DNA of 64,000 bases, from positions 1-64,000 of the forward strand of contig JAFUIY010000002.1 of NCBI GenBank assembly GCA_017473925.1, written 5' to 3'. Positions 53,394 through 61,928 of this stretch are shown piece by piece (within the stretch, counting starts at the first letter, position 1; each line of letters starts with the position of its first letter). A program made the position numbers and the translations under genes. This stretch comes from Clostridia bacterium. Lineage in GTDB: Bacteria > Bacillota > Clostridia > Oscillospirales > Acutalibacteraceae. The notes under the pieces were generated by a model that was not told the origin of the DNA, did not search any database, and saw only the letters and a list, made by a program, of their open reading frames with translations.

Positions 53394-55148
53394 TTATTTA
53401 ACCGCAACGCCAAGATACTCACTGTAAACATAGGGAAGCGGATTTACTCGTGTACCGTCAAGCCACACTTCAAAATGAAGATGATAGCCTGTTGAGTTAC
53501 CTGTTGTGCCGATTGATGAAAGGTGCTGACCTGCTCTGACAAAATCTCCCACATTGACTCTGAACGAGCCCTCGAGAGCATGTGCATAGCCTGTTACGAC
53601 ACCGCTGCCGTGGTCAACTCTTATATAATAGCCCCAGCTCCAGTGATATGTTGCCATAATGACCACACCGTCTGCAACTGAAACAATGCGTCTGCCTCTG
53701 CATGAGCCGTCATCGGAAGACACAATGTCAATTCCGTAATGGGAGTTATAAGGATTATAGCCCTGTGAAAGCCAGAAGCAGTTATCGGGTGCAGGCCATA
53801 CGAATCTGCCGCCCTGATCCCTTGTAAGTCTCGGTGATACGGGAATACTGTCATCACCCACGGGAACACCCATTGTGCCGATTTTCACAAGCTGATTAAC
53901 TGGCATTCTTGCATTGAATCTGAGAAGTTCTCTTGAAGAATCGACCTTTTTTCCGTCAATGTAAGTGTCCGTATAGGAAACAACATCCTGCCCCTCAACA
54001 CCCGATACAACCGTCATTGTTGTGCCGATTGCAATGTTGTTGTCAAACTGCGAAACAGTATCAAAGGGGATTGTTTCAACCCTTATATATGTTTCAGTAA
54101 GTCTTATACTTAAGTTTTTCTTACCCTCTTTTATAAGGAGAACGGAGCCCTCGGGGATATTCTCTGTGTCAAGCTCCTGGTTGATTTCAAGAAGATATTC
54201 TTCCGTTATGCCGTAAAGTGAGAGTATATCCTCAAGGCTTTCCTCTGCCTTTACGGTATGCTCAACGTTGTCCTGACTGTAGCCTGTCATATATGCATAA
54301 AGCTCATCGGCAGTCATCATTTTCACACTGTCGGGATAAAGCCCCGTAACAGTTGTGACATCCTGATAAAAACCGACCGTGCAATTGTCTGCAGTGTAGC
54401 CGCTTGCTTCGGCATATTCACCCAGAACTCGGTTGCTCACTCTTATAAAGGTGTCCTCACTGCCGACAGCACACAGAAACTCACCGTCAACAAAAACACC
54501 GCATGCATTGACAGTCTTGTCACTGACAGCTGCAATAATGTTGTTGCTGACCGTCTCGTTGTCGTCAAGACCTGCAACGGTTGTCACTGTTATTCTGTAT
54601 TCGGGCACAACCTGTTCAAGCTCACTTCCCAGAGATGAGAGTCTGAGACTTGCATCCTTGTAAGCCTCTTTGTAAGCATTTTCATCCTTGACAGTGCCGA
54701 CGCTTTCACCGTCAATATAAACATCAACGGCAAATGTCACAGCCCTGAAGGTGCTGTTGAATGAAAAAAGAAATACAACGGCAAAAACGGGAATCAGAGT
54801 GCTCAGCACTGCCCTGTTGAATCTTTCATGCACGGCAAAAGCATGGAAGGTATATTTCAGAAAACGGAAAATACCTTTGACGGGCTTTTCTTTAAATTCT
54901 GCTTTCAGTACGGGGAATGCCCTTTTTACCTCTCCTGCAAACTGCACAGCCTCATTCTTTACGGCTTTTGCATATTTAAGGATAATCTTTTTGAAAAATG
55001 TGAACACAAACACAAAAAAGCCGGCAAAAAGCTTACCGACTTTTTTCAAAAATGACAGAATAATACGTGCTGCAGCACAAAAAGCTTTTTTGTAGCTCTC
55101 ACCTAATGAATAGATGTCACCGTATATACTGTTGAAAAGACTGTTCAT
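53394..55148 (-). CDS. Membrane-anchored LysM-G5-M23 peptidoglycan endopeptidase
   Basis: A 584-residue cell-wall protein. A cytoplasmic basic start and transmembrane helix (about 115-140) precede an extracellular part. That part has a LysM domain (about 300-345, VKAEESLEDILSLYGI), a G5 domain (about 350-430) and a C-terminal M23 metallopeptidase (about 455-575). Zinc-site motifs are HYGIDI and HLHFEVW, with YAH between. It probably cleaves peptide cross-links or assists wall remodelling. GGTGG precedes ATG 55148. A 100-bp repeat element separates it from the flippase gene upstream. Confidence 0.92.
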   Translation of the reverse strand: MNSLFNSIYGDIYSLGESYKKAFCAAARIILSFLKKVGKLFAGFFVFVFTFFKKIILKYAKAVKNEAVQFAGEVKRAFPVLKAEFKEKPVKGIFRFLKYTFHAFAVHERFNRAVLSTLIPVFAVVFLFSFNSTFRAVTFAVDVYIDGESVGTVKDENAYKEAYKDASLRLSSLGSELEQVVPEYRITVTTVAGLDDNETVSNNIIAAVSDKTVNACGVFVDGEFLCAVGSEDTFIRVSNRVLGEYAEASGYTADNCTVGFYQDVTTVTGLYPDSVKMMTADELYAYMTGYSQDNVEHTVKAEESLEDILSLYGITEEYLLEINQELDTENIPEGSVLLIKEGKKNLSIRLTETYIRVETIPFDTVSQFDNNIAIGTTMTVVSGVEGQDVVSYTDTYIDGKKVDSSRELLRFNARMPVNQLVKIGTMGVPVGDDSIPVSPRLTRDQGGRFVWPAPDNCFWLSQGYNPYNSHYGIDIVSSDDGSCRGRRIVSVADGVVIMATYHWSWGYYIRVDHGSGVVTGYAHALEGSFRVNVGDFVRAGQHLSSIGTTGNSTGYHLHFEVWLDGTRVNPLPYVYSEYLGVAVK

Positions 55149-55177
55149 GCTGTCACCACCGTAAATCAGAATTTGTC

Positions 55178-55276
55178 AATGAACAATTTACAATGTACAA
55201 TGATTTACAAAAAAACCGCCTGTATCGCTGCATCTGCACGATTGTAAATTGTACATTGTACATTGTTAATTGGTTC
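55178..55276. repeat. Second copy of the ~100-bp inverted-repeat element
   Basis: Left arm heptamers AATGAAC, AATTTAC, AATGTAC (55178-55198). Right arm GATT plus GTAAATT, GTACATT, GTACATT, GTTAATT (55240-55271), then TTGGTTC. The core holds TATCGCTGCATCT (55223-55235), 12 of 13 bases identical to the copy in the mreB leader. It lies between the flippase stop and the M23 peptidase start. Confidence 0.85.
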
Positions 55277-55282
55277 GACAAA

Positions 55283-56494
55283 TTACTGTTTATTTGTTTT
55301 CATAAAGCCTACAACCGATGTGATTGCGAACTTGAGTCCGTTGGTTATAAGCAATGCAATCGCCATACCCCAGATACCGTATGTCATTGTAAGAGGGATA
55401 ACGGTTGCCGCATAAATGACAATGTAAATGATGTTGATATACATCTGATGCTTTTCCGTTGCAACACGGAGAATAACCGTCATCAGGCAGTTTGAAATGA
55501 AGTAGAAAATCTGACCTGCATTTGCAACAAGGAAATACTGCTCTGCTTCACCGAATACATCGGGATAGAATATTTTAACAAAGATTTCAGATGCGATGTA
55601 GCAGCCTCCCAGAGCCACAATTCCGATGCCGAGAAGTGCCACAACGAACACTGCAAACATCTTCTTTGTGAATTTGCCCTCGTATTTTGTGAGGTAGCCT
55701 ATAAGCACGCCGTTAAGAGGTGTGGTAAGAAGAGAAATAACCTTGCCGAGAAGTGTTGCAACATAGAATGTCGTTACCTCTTCACCGCCCATTGCAAGAC
55801 CGAGAACAATCTTGTCAGACTGCTGTGCGATTGCCGAAAGAAGATTTGTTGCAGACAGGACGCCTACGGATTTCATTGTACCGGGGAACTCCGGTGAACG
55901 CTTCATAAGGTCCTTGCCCTTGAAGATATTGCCGTTGAAAAGCACAAAAAGTATTGCGGCAACCTCACCTGCAATGAATGTGAGCATCCACAGGGGGGAA
56001 ACGAATTTATAGACAAGAAGTCCGAGGCAATAGCCTGCAGTTATAATTGCATAATAAACGAAAAAGCCTTTGTAATTGAGCTTCAGACGGTAATTGACAT
56101 CGCCGTAATAACGGAAAACCGTGGCAATCATAAGCACTGTCAGAAGCAGGAAGTGGATAATGCTGAAGGACTGATACACAACAAGAGTTCCTGCTGCAAC
56201 AGCAATACAAAGCACCGAAATAGCTGTCAGGAAAACATTGTAATCGCCGTTGGTATCCTTTTTCTCCCTCGCACGGACCATTCGTGAATAGTTGGCGGCA
56301 ACACCGAAAGTCGTACCCATAATAGATACGACTGCGAAAATCGACTGATAATTGCCGAATGCATCCTCACCCATCCATTTGTTAAGCATGGGGTTTATAA
56401 GCACCTGAAGCATGCCGTTCATGAGCATAAGCCCTGCAATGCTGAACACCAGGTCGGACGCTATATTGAAAATTTTCTTCTTATCGGTTGCCAT
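55283..56494 (-). CDS. Oligosaccharide flippase-like membrane protein (MATE/Wzx type)
   Basis: A 403-residue protein with about twelve transmembrane helices, resembling the polysaccharide transporter (Wzx/RfbX) branch of the MOP exporters. Such proteins flip lipid-linked oligosaccharides across the membrane. It lies directly behind LicD and a TarI-like cytidylyltransferase, so it may export a decorated surface glycan or teichoic-acid repeat unit. A CGGAAGTG site precedes ATG 56494. Substrate identity is inferred from context only. Confidence 0.83.
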   Translation of the reverse strand: MATDKKKIFNIASDLVFSIAGLMLMNGMLQVLINPMLNKWMGEDAFGNYQSIFAVVSIMGTTFGVAANYSRMVRAREKKDTNGDYNVFLTAISVLCIAVAAGTLVVYQSFSIIHFLLLTVLMIATVFRYYGDVNYRLKLNYKGFFVYYAIITAGYCLGLLVYKFVSPLWMLTFIAGEVAAILFVLFNGNIFKGKDLMKRSPEFPGTMKSVGVLSATNLLSAIAQQSDKIVLGLAMGGEEVTTFYVATLLGKVISLLTTPLNGVLIGYLTKYEGKFTKKMFAVFVVALLGIGIVALGGCYIASEIFVKIFYPDVFGEAEQYFLVANAGQIFYFISNCLMTVILRVATEKHQMYINIIYIVIYAATVIPLTMTYGIWGMAIALLITNGLKFAITSVVGFMKTNKQ

Positions 56495-56512
56495 AAAACA
56501 CTTCCGTTAAAA

Positions 56513-57166
56513 TTATTTCTTCATATCTTCAAGCATGTATGATGCATACTTGAGGTCAAAATCATAGGTGAGCTTGAGATTGTTTTTGAATTCAAAGTTG
56601 AGATACTTCTTTGTTTCCCTGGGCATCTGCCATGCAAGCTCCTGACTGGGGAATGTTGTTGTAAAGTGGGGAATGAGCGTCTTGAATCTGAATGCCTCGG
56701 GAGACTGGGTCATGTAATACTCTTCTCTGTCAAGGGGGTCAAACTTATAGTTGCCGAGAGCACCTGTGATTTTCTGACATGTGATGACAGCATCGTTGTC
56801 ATCAAGCTTTGTAAGATAATCGTCAATGAGCTCACTTGTGACAAAGGGTGCAACTGCATCAAGGATAATGATTCTCTCACAATCGGGATAATTTGCCTGA
56901 ATGTGGTCAAAGGCACTCCTGAGTGAATCAAGTCTTTCCTTGCCGTTTACGGCAAAATCGAAGCCCGAATTCTTAAGAGCATCGGAATAATCAATACATG
57001 AGGGATCGCATACAACAATAACCTTGTCTGCAACCTTTGAGCCCTTTGCTGCATCAATAACATAATCGATAACGGGTCTGCCGTTGAGCTTGCAGTACTG
57101 CTTGGGGATGTTTGCACCGAAACGGTTGCCGACACCGCCTGACATAATGATAATGAAGTTCTTCAT
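56513..57166 (-). CDS. IspD/TarI-family cytidylyltransferase
   Basis: A 217-residue CTP-dependent nucleotidyltransferase. MSGGVGNRFG with IPKQYCKLNGRPV is the nucleotide-binding start, and ILDAVAPFV and TQSPEAFRF are family motifs. Both IspD (methylerythritol phosphate) and TarI (ribitol-5-phosphate) share these. Its place between LicD and a flippase, and not in an isoprenoid context, favours a role in making a CDP-alcohol such as CDP-ribitol for a surface polymer. It follows licD by 19 bases. Confidence 0.87.
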   Translation of the reverse strand: MKNFIIIMSGGVGNRFGANIPKQYCKLNGRPVIDYVIDAAKGSKVADKVIVVCDPSCIDYSDALKNSGFDFAVNGKERLDSLRSAFDHIQANYPDCERIIILDAVAPFVTSELIDDYLTKLDDNDAVITCQKITGALGNYKFDPLDREEYYMTQSPEAFRFKTLIPHFTTTFPSQELAWQMPRETKKYLNFEFKNNLKLTYDFDLKYASYMLEDMKK

Positions 57167-57185
57167 ACTGTTACTCCTTTTTTTA

Positions 57186-58073
57186 TTAAAATATTTCTGT
57201 CTTCAGAAGTTCAAAGTGACCGGGATGCCTGTCCTTTTCCTTGGGAAGATCCTGCCAGTTTGTATAGAGGAATTCAAGAACCCTGATATACTCAGCGGGA
57301 GCCATTGCCATGTCATCCCTGATAGGCACTTCCGTATAAGATGCAAAGAAATCCTTGGGGAAAACATTTCTGTGCTGTACGGGAAGGGGTACGCTGGGCT
57401 TGAAGTAAAGGTCGCCGTCACCTGTTTTTACGCTGTTTACACAGTCCTCGTACATTTTGTAAATCTTCTTAAGAGTCATCATCTTACCCATTGTTGTAAG
57501 AACTGCAACCTGAGCCTTCTGCATAAAGCTGTAGCCTGATGAGTCTGTAGGAATAAGTCTGTGTCCCATTGCAAGGCCGTAAATCATCTTGACCCTGAAA
57601 ATCTGCTTCTTTACAAGCTTTGAATCTGTGTCATGAAGGCAGTAAAGCTCAATGAAAATTCTGTTCATTCTTGCATCGTTTGCAAAGTTGTTCTTTCCGC
57701 CGTCTGTGCTGAATGAATTGACTGCTTTACTGTTTCTGTAATATATTCTGGGAATGAAGTCGCAGTGATACTCACCGAATTCATTGTAATTCACGAATTC
57801 AAATTCATCACCGAGCTCCTCGGGAAGCACCGAGAGAAGCTTGTTGAAATCATCTCTCTTGAGGTCGATGTCGATATCGTCATCCCAGGGAATAAAATCC
57901 TTATGTCTGATAGCGCCGAGCAGGGTTCCGCCGCTGAGAGAATAATGAAGGTCATATTTCTTGCATATTCTGTCAACCTCACGGAGAATTTTAAGTTCAA
58001 TACCCTGAATCTCATGAAGTTTAGCTTTCTGTTCGTCTGTGAAGTCTTTGTATAACTGCTGTGCTATATCCAT
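57186..58073 (-). CDS. licD: LicD-family phosphotransferase
   Basis: A 295-residue nucleotidyltransferase-fold protein with the LicD core LSGGTLLGAIRHKDFIPWDD followed by DIDIDL, whose aspartates bind metal. LicD enzymes attach phosphocholine or other phospho-groups from CDP donors to surface glycans and teichoic acids; the cytidylyltransferase next door could supply the donor. AAAGGA precedes ATG 58073, and a TTGCAA-17-TATGAT promoter lies upstream. It is the first gene of the leftward operon. Confidence 0.92.
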   Translation of the reverse strand: MDIAQQLYKDFTDEQKAKLHEIQGIELKILREVDRICKKYDLHYSLSGGTLLGAIRHKDFIPWDDDIDIDLKRDDFNKLLSVLPEELGDEFEFVNYNEFGEYHCDFIPRIYYRNSKAVNSFSTDGGKNNFANDARMNRIFIELYCLHDTDSKLVKKQIFRVKMIYGLAMGHRLIPTDSSGYSFMQKAQVAVLTTMGKMMTLKKIYKMYEDCVNSVKTGDGDLYFKPSVPLPVQHRNVFPKDFFASYTEVPIRDDMAMAPAEYIRVLEFLYTNWQDLPKEKDRHPGHFELLKTEIF

Positions 58074-58107
58074 CAGGAATCGTCCTTTCGATTTTCATTC
58101 AGTATAA

Positions 58108-58136
58108 ATCATACCACAAGTCACTCTATTTTGCAA
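58108..58136 (-). promoter_or_regulatory. Promoter of the licD operon
   Basis: On the minus strand TTGCAA (58136-58131) and TATGAT (58113-58108) are 17 bases apart, about 35 bases before the licD start. Confidence 0.65.
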
Positions 58137-58155
58137 TATATTTATTAATTTAATA

Positions 58156-58184
58156 TTGAAGTTTATATATTTTAGTGTTATACT
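58156..58184 (+). promoter_or_regulatory. Promoter of the GDPD-FkbM operon
   Basis: TTGAAG (58156-58161) and TATACT (58179-58184) are 17 bases apart, diverging from the licD promoter 20 bases away. Confidence 0.7.
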
Positions 58185-58206
58185 TTTTTCAATGGAGGTA
58201 TCGGAT

Positions 58207-58926
58207 ATGAATACTGTTAAATTTAACAAAAAGGATACACTTGTGGTTGCTCACAGAGGCCTTAGCGGAATTGAAAAAGAAAACACAAATGCAGCCTTTG
58301 TTGCAGCAGGAAACAGAAGCTACTACGGCATTGAAACCGATGTTCATGTCACCCTTGACGGAAAATATGTCGTTTTCCATGACGACACAACAGGCAGGGT
58401 TGCAATTGACAATATGGAGATCGAAAAGACAACCTTTGACTGTCTTAGAAACCTTCTTCTGACAGATATTGACGGCAGAAAAGGCAGAAGCGACATCAGA
58501 ATCCCCACTCTTCAGGAATATATTTCAATCTGCAAGAAGTACGAAAAGGTGGCAGTTCTTGAGCTCAAGAATGCCTTTACTGAAGAACAGATTTACGAAA
58601 TCGTTGACATCATAAAAGAGCTTGAATACCTCGAAAATGTAATTTTCATTTCATTCTGCCTTGAAAATCTCATTTTCCTGAGAAAGAAGTATCCCGAACA
58701 GGCAGCACAGTTCCTTATTGACAATTACGAGCCCCGGCTTCTTGACACACTCAAGGAGCACAGACTCGACCTTGATATACAATACAGAGCACTCAATGCA
58801 GACAACATGAAGGAGCTTCACGATGCAGGCATAAAGGTCAACTGCTGGACATGTGACGACCCTGAAGCAGGCGAACAGCTGGCTGAATGGGGCATTGAGT
58901 ACATCACATCAAACATTCTCGAATGA
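58207..58926 (+). CDS. Cytoplasmic glycerophosphodiester phosphodiesterase
   Basis: A 239-residue GDPD enzyme without signal peptide. Catalytic features: VAHRGLSG (His16, Arg17), the metal-binding GIETDVHVT, and VFHDDTTGR with the second histidine. It hydrolyses glycerophosphodiesters such as those from lipids or teichoic acid turnover. ATG 58207 follows GGAGG with good spacing; the longer reading from 58156 starts inside the promoter. It overlaps the FkbM gene by 4 bases. Confidence 0.93.
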   Translation: MNTVKFNKKDTLVVAHRGLSGIEKENTNAAFVAAGNRSYYGIETDVHVTLDGKYVVFHDDTTGRVAIDNMEIEKTTFDCLRNLLLTDIDGRKGRSDIRIPTLQEYISICKKYEKVAVLELKNAFTEEQIYEIVDIIKELEYLENVIFISFCLENLIFLRKKYPEQAAQFLIDNYEPRLLDTLKEHRLDLDIQYRALNADNMKELHDAGIKVNCWTCDDPEAGEQLAEWGIEYITSNILE

Positions 58927-59957
58927 TAACAGTCTGGGAAAAAGCACAAGGCACTGAAAAGCCTGTCCTGATTTACGGCACGGGCAACGGTGCAGACAGA
59001 ATCATTGACGAGCTGAACCGTCTGAATGTGCCCGTTGCAGGCATTTTTGCCTCTGACGGATTTGTCAGAAGCCGTACATTCAGAGGCTTCCCCGTAATAA
59101 GCTACAGCGAAGCAAAAGAGAAATACGGTGATTTTCTCACTCTCATCTCATTCGGCTCACAAAGACCCGAGGTGTTTGAGAATTTCAGAAAAATCGCACA
59201 GGAAAGAGAAACATTCTCAGTTGATGTGCCCGTTTACGGAGACAACATCTTCAACCGTGATTTCTACGAAAAGCACAGTCACGAAATTGAAGAAGTCAGG
59301 AATATGCTCTGTGATGAAAAATCACGGCAGGTTTATGACAGCATAATCAGCTTCAAGCTCACCGGCGACATGAATCTGCTTTTCGGCTGTGAAACACCGA
59401 GGGACGAGGCATACGAAAGCATTCTTCAGCTGACAGCCGATGAAACATATCTCGACCTCGGAGCCTTTAACGGTGACACGGTGGAAGAATTCATTTCCCA
59501 TGTCGGCTCCTACAGAAAAATATACGCTGCAGAGCCTGACAGAAAGAATTTTTCAAAGCTTCAGAAAAACACGGAAAGCATAAGCAATATTGAGCTTTTC
59601 AATGTCTGCATTTCCGACAGTGACGGCAGAATCCGTTTTTCGTCTGACGGAGGAAGAAACGGAAAAGCCGATGACAAAGGGACTTTTATTGATTCCCTGA
59701 CAGTTGATTCAATTATCGGAAAAAATGATGTGACATACATCAAATTCGATGTGGAAGGCCTTGAAAAAGAGGCATTATACGGTTCACGGGAAACAATCAG
59801 AAGGTGTAAGCCGAAGATGCTTGTTTCATGCTATCACCGCAGTGAAGATATTTTCACACTCCCCCTGCTTGTGAAATCAATCAGGGATGATTACAGTGTT
59901 TACATAAGACACAACCCCTATATTCCTGCATGGGATACACAATTCTACTTTATCTGA
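58923..59957 (+). CDS. FkbM-family methyltransferase with N-terminal Rossmann-like domain
   Basis: A 344-residue protein. Residues 1-120 form a nucleotide-binding-like fold (VLIYGTGNGADRIID) as found in polysaccharide-associated proteins. Residues about 185-330 form a SAM-dependent FkbM methyltransferase, with YLDLGAFNGDTVEEF, AAEPDRKNF and YIKFDVEGLEKEAL. FkbM proteins O-methylate sugars or small metabolites. ATGA overlap with the GDPD gene and closeness to licD suggest it modifies a surface glycan. Confidence 0.86.
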   Translation: MITVWEKAQGTEKPVLIYGTGNGADRIIDELNRLNVPVAGIFASDGFVRSRTFRGFPVISYSEAKEKYGDFLTLISFGSQRPEVFENFRKIAQERETFSVDVPVYGDNIFNRDFYEKHSHEIEEVRNMLCDEKSRQVYDSIISFKLTGDMNLLFGCETPRDEAYESILQLTADETYLDLGAFNGDTVEEFISHVGSYRKIYAAEPDRKNFSKLQKNTESISNIELFNVCISDSDGRIRFSSDGGRNGKADDKGTFIDSLTVDSIIGKNDVTYIKFDVEGLEKEALYGSRETIRRCKPKMLVSCYHRSEDIFTLPLLVKSIRDDYSVYIRHNPYIPAWDTQFYFI

Positions 59958-59970
59958 AAGGACATAAACA

Positions 59971-60642
59971 ATGAAAAGAATCACAGCAATTCTTGTTTCG
60001 GTTATGCTTCTTGCAATTGCAGTTCTTCCCCTTACCGCATCTGCATGGGGTGAGCCCAAGCTGATGCTTGCTGCAGCCTATGACGAAACATCAGACACAA
60101 TCACAGTACAGTACAGGGTCCTTGAATTTGCAGGCACGGAAAGTGCCGATTTCAGGCTGAAATATAACCCTGCAATGGTTAAGCTTACAAACCACGAGGC
60201 TGCAGACCTGTCAGACGACATAGTAACGGAAATTGAGGAAATCCCCGAATCCGACGGTCTTATCGCAATTCAGTTCATTGACATGTATCATGTGGATGAA
60301 GAAGACTGTGAAGAGGACGGCAGTGCAACAGTTGCAACCTTAACATTCTCTGTCATCAATGATAATGCAGAGGATGCAGTATTCATCGCAACTGCAGACA
60401 GCTACAATATGGACCCGAATTCAGTGGAAATATTCCCCGAAAGAGCAACACTCAGAATCATGCTCAATCAGGGCAGCACATCAGCATCCACCCTTGAAGG
60501 CTATGACGCTCATGCTATCCTGACAAATAATAACGACGAATTAAACGGTAAGCTTACAAAGGTAATCATTGCCGCAGCCGTAACAGCAGTCGTGCTCATT
60601 GCAGGAACAATTGCAATAGTAGTGAAATACAGAAAGAAATAA
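59971..60642 (+). CDS. Membrane-anchored cohesin-like surface protein
   Basis: A 223-residue protein: signal peptide (1-26, ending TASA), one beta-sandwich domain (about 30-165), a short linker and a C-terminal membrane helix (about 195-217) with a basic KYRKK stop. The domain has cohesin-like strand spacing, with ADFRLKYNPAMVKLT and GSATVATLTFSVI the most typical parts. It would place a single receptor domain on the outer face of the membrane. It lies 13 bases after the FkbM gene. Binding of the dockerins seen on the two LRR proteins in this window is a hypothesis. Cohesin assignment is by resemblance. Confidence 0.72.
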   Translation: MKRITAILVSVMLLAIAVLPLTASAWGEPKLMLAAAYDETSDTITVQYRVLEFAGTESADFRLKYNPAMVKLTNHEAADLSDDIVTEIEEIPESDGLIAIQFIDMYHVDEEDCEEDGSATVATLTFSVINDNAEDAVFIATADSYNMDPNSVEIFPERATLRIMLNQGSTSASTLEGYDAHAILTNNNDELNGKLTKVIIAAAVTAVVLIAGTIAIVVKYRKK

Positions 60643-60643
60643 T

Positions 60644-60669
60644 AAAAAGCAGTCCGCGGACTGCTTTTT
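60644..60669. terminator. Bidirectional terminator
   Basis: An 11-bp stem AAAAAGCAGTC/GACTGCTTTTT around CGCG, placed between the convergent cohesin-like and SCP2 genes, with T tracts available on both strands. Confidence 0.88.
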
Positions 60670-60673
60670 ATTA

Positions 60674-61168
60674 TTATTCTTTGTCGGCTTTTTTTGTTGT
60701 TTTTCTTGTTGTCTTCTTTACAGGCTTTTCCTCTGCAGGAGCATCTGCCTTCTTTGCTGCTGTTTTCTTTGCAGCAGGCTTCTTTTCCTCAGCCTTTGCA
60801 GCAGGTTTTTTTGCTGTCTTACGGGGTGCCTTCTTTGCAGGCTCCTTTTTCATAAGCTCAACAAGCATGAGTGCATGGCCTACATCGCCGTCAACGGCAA
60901 GGTTACCGCCGAAGAATGCATCCATGGGGTCTGCCTTACATGAAAGAATATTTTCAAGAACCTCACTTGAAACCGTGATTGCTGCTGTTCTGTCATGATA
61001 ATCATAGGGCTCAACGGCAAAAACTCCGTTGACATATGCCACATAGAATATACCGCCGCAGTCGTCATCAGTCATTTCAACCTGAATTGCAAAGCTCTCA
61101 GTGAGCTTTGACTCGTCAATGACGCCGTACTTTTCCTTGAGTTCATTGAACTTTTCAATAAATGTCAT
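60674..61168 (-). CDS. SCP2-type sterol/lipid carrier domain with histone H1-like basic tail
   Basis: A 164-residue cytoplasmic protein. Residues 1-107 form an SCP2-like domain with a hydrophobic pocket (FAIQVEMTDDDCGGIFYVAY, then AFFGGNLAVDGDVGHAL). Residues 108-164 are almost only Lys, Ala, Pro, Glu and Thr with repeated AKK/KKPA units, like histone H1 tails and bacterial basic DNA-binding proteins. The combination is odd: the tail could bind nucleic acid or phospholipid. ATG 61168 is 9 bases after AAGGAG. It has a consensus promoter of its own. SCP2 call moderate, tail certain. Confidence 0.78.
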   Translation of the reverse strand: MTFIEKFNELKEKYGVIDESKLTESFAIQVEMTDDDCGGIFYVAYVNGVFAVEPYDYHDRTAAITVSSEVLENILSCKADPMDAFFGGNLAVDGDVGHALMLVELMKKEPAKKAPRKTAKKPAAKAEEKKPAAKKTAAKKADAPAEEKPVKKTTRKTTKKADKE

Positions 61169-61195
61169 CAGTATCACTCCTTCTTATGTTTTTGT

Positions 61196-61224
61196 ATTAT
61201 ATATCCTTAAAAGAAATAATTCAA
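61196..61224 (-). promoter_or_regulatory. Promoter of the SCP2-tail gene
   Basis: On the minus strand TTGAAT (61224-61219) and TATAAT (61201-61196) are 17 bases apart, 28 bases before the start codon. Confidence 0.75.
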
Positions 61225-61275
61225 CAGTAATTTGTCGTTATTATTGCCAAAAATATGTCAGCTATGCAGTTTTAA

Positions 61276-61872
61276 TCAGAAATACCTTGTCAATGCCTTT
61301 ACCTTACCGAGAATTATGACCTCATCAACAATAATCGGGTCCATAGTATCGTTCTCAGGCTGAAGACGGAAGTGACCGTTTTCCTTATAGAAGGTCTTGA
61401 CAGTTGCTTCATCCTCAATCAGAGCAACGACAATCTCACCGTTTTCAGCAACGGGAGTTTTCTCGACAATAACAATATCGCCGTCAAGGATACCTGCATT
61501 TATCATGCTTTCACCCCTGACATGGAGAGCGAAAAGGGGCTTATCCCTTGACACGGGCCCTGAATAAGGAATGTAGCCCTCAATCTGCTCAACGGCAAGA
61601 ATGGGCATACCTGCAGTGACTGTTCCCACAAGGGGTACGTTTGTTGTGTTGTCTGCCTCGGGACCGAGAACCCTGATTGAACGCTTGAGCTTCGGGTCGC
61701 CTCGTTCAATGTAGCCTGCCTTTTCAAGTGCAATGAGGTTAGCCTGAACGGATGATGTGGACTTAAGCCCTACAGCCGCACAGATTTCACGCACTGACGG
61801 GGGAACACCGTTCTGTGAACGCTCGGCAAGGAATTCATATATCTTCTTCTGAGTGGAATTAAGCTCTTTCAT
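61276..61872 (-). CDS. lexA: LexA repressor
   Basis: A 198-residue SOS repressor. The N-terminal winged helix (PPSVREICAAVGLKSTSSVQ) binds DNA. The C-terminal S24 domain holds the self-cleavage site Ala87-Gly88 (VTAGMP) and the catalytic pair Ser122 (GESMINAG) and Lys159 (TVKTFYK), 37 residues apart as in E. coli. ATG 61872 follows GGAGG by 6 bases. A perfect TGAAC-TTTT-GTTCA box lies just downstream of the -10 element, so autoregulation is expected. Confidence 0.97.
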   Translation of the reverse strand: MKELNSTQKKIYEFLAERSQNGVPPSVREICAAVGLKSTSSVQANLIALEKAGYIERGDPKLKRSIRVLGPEADNTTNVPLVGTVTAGMPILAVEQIEGYIPYSGPVSRDKPLFALHVRGESMINAGILDGDIVIVEKTPVAENGEIVVALIEDEATVKTFYKENGHFRLQPENDTMDPIIVDEVIILGKVKALTRYF

Positions 61873-61909
61873 GAAAATCCTCCTGTTTCTATGCACAGTT
61901 TATACAAAC

Positions 61910-61923
61910 TGAACTTTTGTTCA
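61910..61923. promoter_or_regulatory. LexA (SOS) box
   Basis: TGAAC-TTTT-GTTCA matches the Firmicutes SOS box (GAAC-N4-GTTC). A weaker dyad AAAC-ATTT-GTTT (61956-61967) overlaps the -35 element of lexA. The box lies between the -10 element and the lexA ribosome binding site. Confidence 0.85.
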
Positions 61924-61928
61924 CATAC

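Noticed and set aside
54258..54638. A 126-codon rightward frame opposite the M23 peptidase gene
   Set aside because: It is antisense to a well-supported multi-domain protein and has no ribosome binding site.
56513..57166. Assigning this gene as ispD of isoprenoid synthesis
   Set aside because: The motifs fit both IspD and TarI. Neighbouring licD and flippase genes favour a CDP-alcohol role, so no gene symbol was given.
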